Position numbers and translations under genes: made by a program. The notes beneath the pieces were generated by a model. It was not told where the DNA came from. It saw only the letters and a program-made list of their open reading frames with translations, and made no database searches. 64,000 bases of DNA from an uncultured Roseicyclus sp. (GTDB taxonomy: Bacteria; Pseudomonadota; Alphaproteobacteria; Rhodobacterales; Rhodobacteraceae), in the NCBI GenBank assembly GCA_937139335.1, contig CAKZPN010000023.1, positions 62,001 through 126,000 on the forward strand, in the 5' to 3' direction. Positions 59,792 to 64,000 of the stretch are shown in pieces (within the stretch, counting starts at the first letter, position 1; every line of letters starts with the position of its first letter).

Positions 59792-59838
59792 GGGCTTTGC
59801 GTCATACCGGTCCGCACCACGAGAGGCGGACGAGCGGA

Positions 59839-62166
59839 ATGGATGATCCGGTGCAAATGATGGCTGGCCCGATCGGCTCGCAGAGCGCGCAGCCCCGCGG
59901 GATCATCGGTCCGGTGGACGCGGCAGGTTTCCTGTCGCTGTTCGCGCCCGCCGCCCATGCGCAGCCAGACGCCGCACCGGGCAAGCCGCCGACGGCCCGG
60001 CCGCCGCACTATCCGGAATTACCGCCGATGCACCCTTCGATCACATCGCTCGCCACTTCCGCAATTGAACCCGCCGCCCCTTCACTCCCTGAGCTCGCTA
60101 CGGGGGCCGCCGGCCTGAAGGGCAACGCGGGGCCGGATGAACATGCCGGCGCTGAGGCCGAGGCAGCTTTTCAAGAGGCGCATTCCGAATCGCCATTCGA
60201 CCCGCAAGCACCTCCACTCGAACCGCCCGAGACGGCAACCGGCGGGGGCACGGCGGGGTCGGCACCGCCGGGAACTGCGACCGACGCCGTTCCGCCCACT
60301 CCCCGGGCAGCAGGACCAACTGGCGAGGGGGTCCCTTCGCCCGACGCTGCCTCGACCGGCAAGGTGCCCACCGCCGCCTTGGCCGAGCCGCAAAACGACG
60401 CGGTATCCGTGGCCCAACCCGGGACGCTGCCGCCCGTCGCGCGGTCCACACCCGACCAGGCACCGGAGAGTTCGTCGCGCATGGAAGGCAGCCTGCGGTC
60501 GAGGCGCGTCAACGCCGGTACGCCTCCTCCGGGCCGGTCCGCCCTGCAAGGCGGGGGACCGGGTTTGAACGGTCCCGCCGGGGCTTCGGCCGGGGCAGTC
60601 CGCGAGGGGACGGCGCCGGGACGCGGCGGAACCGTGCCGGACATTTTGGCAGCTACGGCGGCGCGTGGAGAACCGCGGATCCAGTTCGCGCCTCTCGCGG
60701 TCGAAGGGCCAACTTCCACCGTTTTGGTCCCGCCCCCTGAAGTCTCGCGGCCAGGTCTGGCAGCTCGATCTGATCAGCAACCCAATACGCCGACCTTTGC
60801 GCCCGCTGTAGTGACCTCACGGGGGGGGCAGTCCCCGCAATCGCCGCCACCTGGGCATATACCCGTCCAGCAGGGGTCTGAGCAGAAGCAATCGCCAGCA
60901 CCCGCGCCGGGTTTGCGGCTGGCCCTGAGTTCGATCTCGCCGCAGATCGGTCTTCAATTGATCCGGGAAACACCGCGGCAGCAGGCCGCAACCCCCAACG
61001 CGTTCGCGTCGACCATGTCCGCTGCCCCGGTGCCGTCGATCAACGGGGCAGCACCACGCATGGTGTCTGAGCCGCAGAAGCCGTCAATCGCCATTGAACC
61101 TGAAGGGGTCACGACCAGGCAGTATCCCTTGCCGACCGAACCCCGCCTAATCCGGCAGTTGCAAGATCACATGCGCCCTCACGTGCCCGAGCAATTGCGA
61201 AGCGCATATGCTCCCGTGCATGCCCTTGCGCCAAGCATGACCGTGCATCCGCTCCGGCCCGGTCCCGATGCAGACCCTACGGATGGCGAGAACCCGTCGC
61301 TCTCTCCGTCGAAGGCGCCGCAATCAGAATCGGCGGCCGGCCAGACCGGCACGGGCGGGACGCGTGAGATCACGTCTCCACGTACCGCGGGAACTGGCGG
61401 CAGGAGCGAAACCCCGCTCTGGCCTCGTGGCCGTGCGGCACTGCTCCCGCCCATCAACCAGAAGCAAGCAGCCCTTCCTGCCCCGCCACCGTCGGCGGCG
61501 CCTGAGGGTCCCGTTGAACCGGTCAACGATGACAATGCGGTGCCCCCTTTCGCTCCGACCCCTTCCAGACCGTCGACCACAACGGGGGCACCGGCGCTTG
61601 CGCCAACGAATACCTCCGCTCCCGTCGCGTTCACGCCCTCCGCCCCCCCGCCGGCTCCGGGCACAGGCCCGGACGCCGATCTGCAGGCCGGTTCCTCGGC
61701 CCTGCCCGATCTGTCGCTTGCCGCACCCCCGCCAGCACCCGACATCGCCCCGTCCGACGAGCGCCCGGCGCCCGTCCCCGCGGGCGCCGTCGCGCGGCAG
61801 ATCGTGCGGGCGCTGGAGCATGCGGGGCGCGATCCGCAGGGCTTGGTCGAGCTTGCGCTCGACCCGCCGGAACTTGGGCGCGTGCGGATGAGCCTGGCCG
61901 AGGTGAACGGCACCCTGACCCTCGCCATCGCGGTGGATCGCCCCGAGACGGCGGAGCTGATGCGCCGCCACATCGCGCTTCTGTCCGAGGAATTCACCCG
62001 CGCGGGTCTCGATGCGCCCTCGGTGAACATCTCGCAGGGCGGAGCGGAGGGGCGGCAGGACCAGCGCACGGCCCTCGCCTCGCCCGCCCCCGCGCCCGAT
62101 GCGGTCGAACCTGCCCACGGCCTGATGCGCCCGGCCGCGCGGGGCGGGCTCGACCTGCGCCTTTAG
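59839..62166 (+). CDS. fliK: flagellar hook-length control protein FliK
   Basis: A 775-residue protein that measures the hook and triggers the export switch through FlhB. Residues 1 to about 640 are low-complexity, rich in Pro, Ala, Gly, Ser and Thr. The C-terminal domain is conserved: [40 protein letters not shown] and LLSEEFTRAGLDAPSVNISQ. It is nearly twice the length of Salmonella FliK (405). Third-position G/C bias is visibly weaker in the middle than in neighbouring genes. flgD follows after 24 bases. Confidence 0.88.
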   Translation: MDDPVQMMAGPIGSQSAQPRGIIGPVDAAGFLSLFAPAAHAQPDAAPGKPPTARPPHYPELPPMHPSITSLATSAIEPAAPSLPELATGAAGLKGNAGPDEHAGAEAEAAFQEAHSESPFDPQAPPLEPPETATGGGTAGSAPPGTATDAVPPTPRAAGPTGEGVPSPDAASTGKVPTAALAEPQNDAVSVAQPGTLPPVARSTPDQAPESSSRMEGSLRSRRVNAGTPPPGRSALQGGGPGLNGPAGASAGAVREGTAPGRGGTVPDILAATAARGEPRIQFAPLAVEGPTSTVLVPPPEVSRPGLAARSDQQPNTPTFAPAVVTSRGGQSPQSPPPGHIPVQQGSEQKQSPAPAPGLRLALSSISPQIGLQLIRETPRQQAATPNAFASTMSAAPVPSINGAAPRMVSEPQKPSIAIEPEGVTTRQYPLPTEPRLIRQLQDHMRPHVPEQLRSAYAPVHALAPSMTVHPLRPGPDADPTDGENPSLSPSKAPQSESAAGQTGTGGTREITSPRTAGTGGRSETPLWPRGRAALLPPINQKQAALPAPPPSAAPEGPVEPVNDDNAVPPFAPTPSRPSTTTGAPALAPTNTSAPVAFTPSAPPPAPGTGPDADLQAGSSALPDLSLAAPPPAPDIAPSDERPAPVPAGAVARQIVRALEHAGRDPQGLVELALDPPELGRVRMSLAEVNGTLTLAIAVDRPETAELMRRHIALLSEEFTRAGLDAPSVNISQGGAEGRQDQRTALASPAPAPDAVEPAHGLMRPAARGGLDLRL

Positions 62167-62190
62167 TCTCACCCGAACGGAGCCAGTCCC

Positions 62191-62841
62191 ATGGAGATTC
62201 TCGCCGGCGTCCCGACACCTGCCGTGACCACCAGTGCGGCAAACAGCATGATCACCGCCGATTTCCAGACCTTCCTGCGCCTTCTGACGACCCAGATGCA
62301 GAACCAGGACCCGCTGAACCCGATGGAATCGACCGAGTTCGCGAGCCAGCTGGCGCAGTTTTCCGGCGTCGAGCAGCAGGTGCGCACCAACGACCTGCTG
62401 ACCGCGATGCAGGCGGGGCTTGCCACGCTGGGCATGGGCGAACTGGGCGGCTGGATCGGGATGGAGGCGCGGGCAGAGATGCCGGTGAACTTCGAGGGAC
62501 AGACCGTGCGGCTTGCCGGCGCGCCGCATGCGCTGGCCGACCGGATGGAGCTGATCGTGCGCGACGCGCGGGGCAATGTGGTGCAGCAGATCCCGATCCC
62601 GCTCAGCGCCGACGGTTTCTCGTGGGACGGCAACGACCTCTCCGGCGACAGCGTGCCGGAGGGGATCTACAGCTTCACGGTCCAGAACTGGTCCGGCGAG
62701 GACATGATCGAGGAGCGCGGCGCGATGGTCTATTCAACGGTGGAGGAGGCGCAATTGGTCGGCACCGAAGTGTGGCTGACCATGGAGGGTGGCTTGAGCA
62801 TCCCGGCGGCCTCGGTGCTGGGGCTGCGGCGACCCGGGTGA
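62191..62841 (+). CDS. flgD: flagellar hook capping protein FlgD
   Basis: A 216-residue scaffold for hook assembly. The N-terminus has DFQTFLRLLTTQMQNQDPLN and PMESTEFASQLAQFSGVEQQ, diagnostic for FlgD. The rest is the beta-rich domain with DGFSWDGNDLSGDSVPEGIY. It lies downstream of fliK on the same strand, probably in one operon, and converges on the ubiB-family gene with a 16-base gap. Confidence 0.95.
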   Translation: MEILAGVPTPAVTTSAANSMITADFQTFLRLLTTQMQNQDPLNPMESTEFASQLAQFSGVEQQVRTNDLLTAMQAGLATLGMGELGGWIGMEARAEMPVNFEGQTVRLAGAPHALADRMELIVRDARGNVVQQIPIPLSADGFSWDGNDLSGDSVPEGIYSFTVQNWSGEDMIEERGAMVYSTVEEAQLVGTEVWLTMEGGLSIPAASVLGLRRPG

Positions 62842-62857
62842 CGATCCGCGCGCCAGG

Positions 62858-64000
62858 TCAGAGCAGCGCGACCAGAACCGCGAGCGCGGCACCCGCCGCC
62901 AGCCCGGCGGCGCCGTAGGCCACCCGTTCGGGCCAGGGATTGCGACGCTCGATCCGGGGCGGGTTCGCCTGCGCCAGCAACGCTTGTTCCGCCAGCGCGG
63001 GCAGGCGCGGGCCAAAGCGCGACAGCACCCGCACCGTGTCCCAGAGGTCGCGGACCACGGCCTTGGGCCCGACATGCTCGGTGATGTAGCCCTCGACCAC
63101 CGGCCGCGCGACGACCCAGATGTTGATGTCGGGGTCGAGCGAGCGCGACACGCCTTCCACCACCACCATGGTCCGCTGCAGCAGGATCAGCTCGGTCCGC
63201 GTTTCCATCCCGAAGCGTTCGGTCACCTCGAAAAGATAGGCCAGCAGCCGCGCCATCGAGATGCGGCTCGCGTCCATGCCGAAGATCGGCTCGCCCACCG
63301 AGCGGAGCGCCTGCGCGAACTCGTCGATGTTGCGGTCGGCGGGCACGTAGCCCGCCTCGAAATGCACCTCGGCCACGCGGCGGTAATCCTTGCGGATGAA
63401 GCCCATGAGGATCTCGGCGTAGACCCGCCGCGTGTAGGCGTCGAGCCGCCCCATGATCCCGAAATCCAGCGCCACCACGTCACCGTTCGCGGCGACCTTC
63501 AGGTTGCCCTGGTGCATGTCGGCGTGGAAGAACCCGTCGCGCAGCGCGTGGCGCAGGAACATCTGCAGTACCTTCGCGGCCAGCGCCTTGCGGTCATGTC
63601 CGGCGGCGTCGATGGCGTCGAGGTCGGACATGGTGATGCCCTCGACCCAGCCCAGCGTCATCATCCGCCGCGACGACAGGAACCATTCGATCTCGGGCAC
63701 GACGAAGCCCTCGTCGCGGCCGGTGTTGGCGTGAAACTCGCCGCAGGCAGAGGCCTCGATCCGCAGATCCAGCTCCTGCGTCACGACGCCCTCGAAATGC
63801 GCGATCACCTCGCGCGGGCGCAACCGGCGGGAGGAGGGCGACAGCGTCTCGACGAACCAGGCGATCAGGTAGAAGGCGTCGATGTCCTTGCGAAACGCCC
63901 GCTCAATGCCGGGGCGCAGGATCTTGACCGCCACGGTGCGCCCGTCATGGGCCGTGCGCGCCTTGTGCACCTGCGCGATGGAGGCGGCGGCGACCGGCTC
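62858..64000 (-). CDS. ubiB: ABC1/UbiB family atypical kinase (5' end outside window)
   Basis: The visible 380 residues are the C-terminal part of an ABC1 kinase-like protein. The frame is open through the window edge, beginning EPVAAASIAQVHKARTAHDG, the Ala-rich nucleotide loop of the family. It continues with VAVKILRPG (lysine), the KxGQ-family QELDLRIEA motif, HADMHQGN (catalytic loop) and DFGIMG (metal-binding). Two membrane helices are likely at the C-terminus (GAAGLAAGAALAVLVALL). UbiB is needed for ubiquinone synthesis. The real start lies beyond position 64000. Confidence 0.9.
   Translation of the reverse strand, partial: EPVAAASIAQVHKARTAHDGRTVAVKILRPGIERAFRKDIDAFYLIAWFVETLSPSSRRLRPREVIAHFEGVVTQELDLRIEASACGEFHANTGRDEGFVVPEIEWFLSSRRMMTLGWVEGITMSDLDAIDAAGHDRKALAAKVLQMFLRHALRDGFFHADMHQGNLKVAANGDVVALDFGIMGRLDAYTRRVYAEILMGFIRKDYRRVAEVHFEAGYVPADRNIDEFAQALRSVGEPIFGMDASRISMARLLAYLFEVTERFGMETRTELILLQRTMVVVEGVSRSLDPDINIWVVARPVVEGYITEHVGPKAVVRDLWDTVRVLSRFGPRLPALAEQALLAQANPPRIERRNPWPERVAYGAAGLAAGAALAVLVALL

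Noticed and set aside
62858..63970. A complete ubiB-family gene starting at the GTG at 63970
   Set aside because: The frame continues to the window edge with EPVAAASIAQ, a core motif of the family, so the gene is truncated by the window and does not start there.

Overview
The window is G+C-rich, densely coded chromosomal DNA from an alphaproteobacterium, most likely a member of the Rhodobacteraceae (Rhodobacter/Roseobacter relatives). The pointers are the petP-petR regulator pair, flbT/flaF beside a flagellin gene, alphaproteobacterial flagellar accessory genes (DUF1217, a MotE-like protein), a DUF2794 gene, and strong G/C preference at third codon positions. I saw no tRNA, rRNA, insertion sequence, prophage or CRISPR array. 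The species cannot be named from the sequence.

Positions 1-30000 carry mixed metabolic genes. In order: the end of an unidentified gene; two ABC exporter half-transporters; a TrmA/RlmD-type rRNA methyltransferase; a NaChBac-type sodium channel; a PagL-like lipid A deacylase; a reverse-strand run petP-petR-deacetylase-xseB-ispA-dxs (transcribed from 11741 down to 6516); ilvE; a DUF2794 gene; an aminopeptidase/NlpC pair; a bicarbonate module (beta-carbonic anhydrase, SbtA permease, PII-like SbtB); a DUF4139 exported protein; asd; a DEAD-box helicase; an MFS transporter; a ferric-iron binding protein and permease; and an arsenate-resistance operon. That operon has an ArsR-ArsC fusion, a dedicated GAPDH and the organoarsenical exporter ArsJ.

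Positions 30000-62850 form one large flagellar island with several divergent blocks. Forward: motB, flgE-flgK-flgL-flgI. Reverse: fliF-fliH-fliN-fliP plus a small FliG-middle-domain-like protein. Forward: fliL, a small membrane protein, a motE-like gene, motA, a 716-residue exported protein, a lytic transglycosylase, flhA-fliR-flhB and a coiled-coil protein. Reverse: flgB-flgC-fliE-fliQ-flgF-flgG-flgA-flgH and a second fliL-like gene. Forward: fliI. Reverse: flgN-like and flgJ, then flaA, flaF, flbT and a DUF1217 gene. Forward: fliK and flgD. Most neighbours overlap by 1-4 bases, suggesting translational coupling. Together they supply export apparatus, rod, hook, rings, stator, filament and filament regulation. 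Full-length FliG and FliM are not in the window. Three flagellar promoter regions carry sequences close to the CtrA site TTAA-N7-TTAA.

The window ends inside a reverse-strand ubiB-family gene. The points most worth a second look are the exported MotC-like candidate between motA and the transglycosylase, the FliG-like mini-protein, the ArsR-ArsC fusion with an internal ribosome binding site, and the carbonic anhydrase/SbtA/SbtB module.
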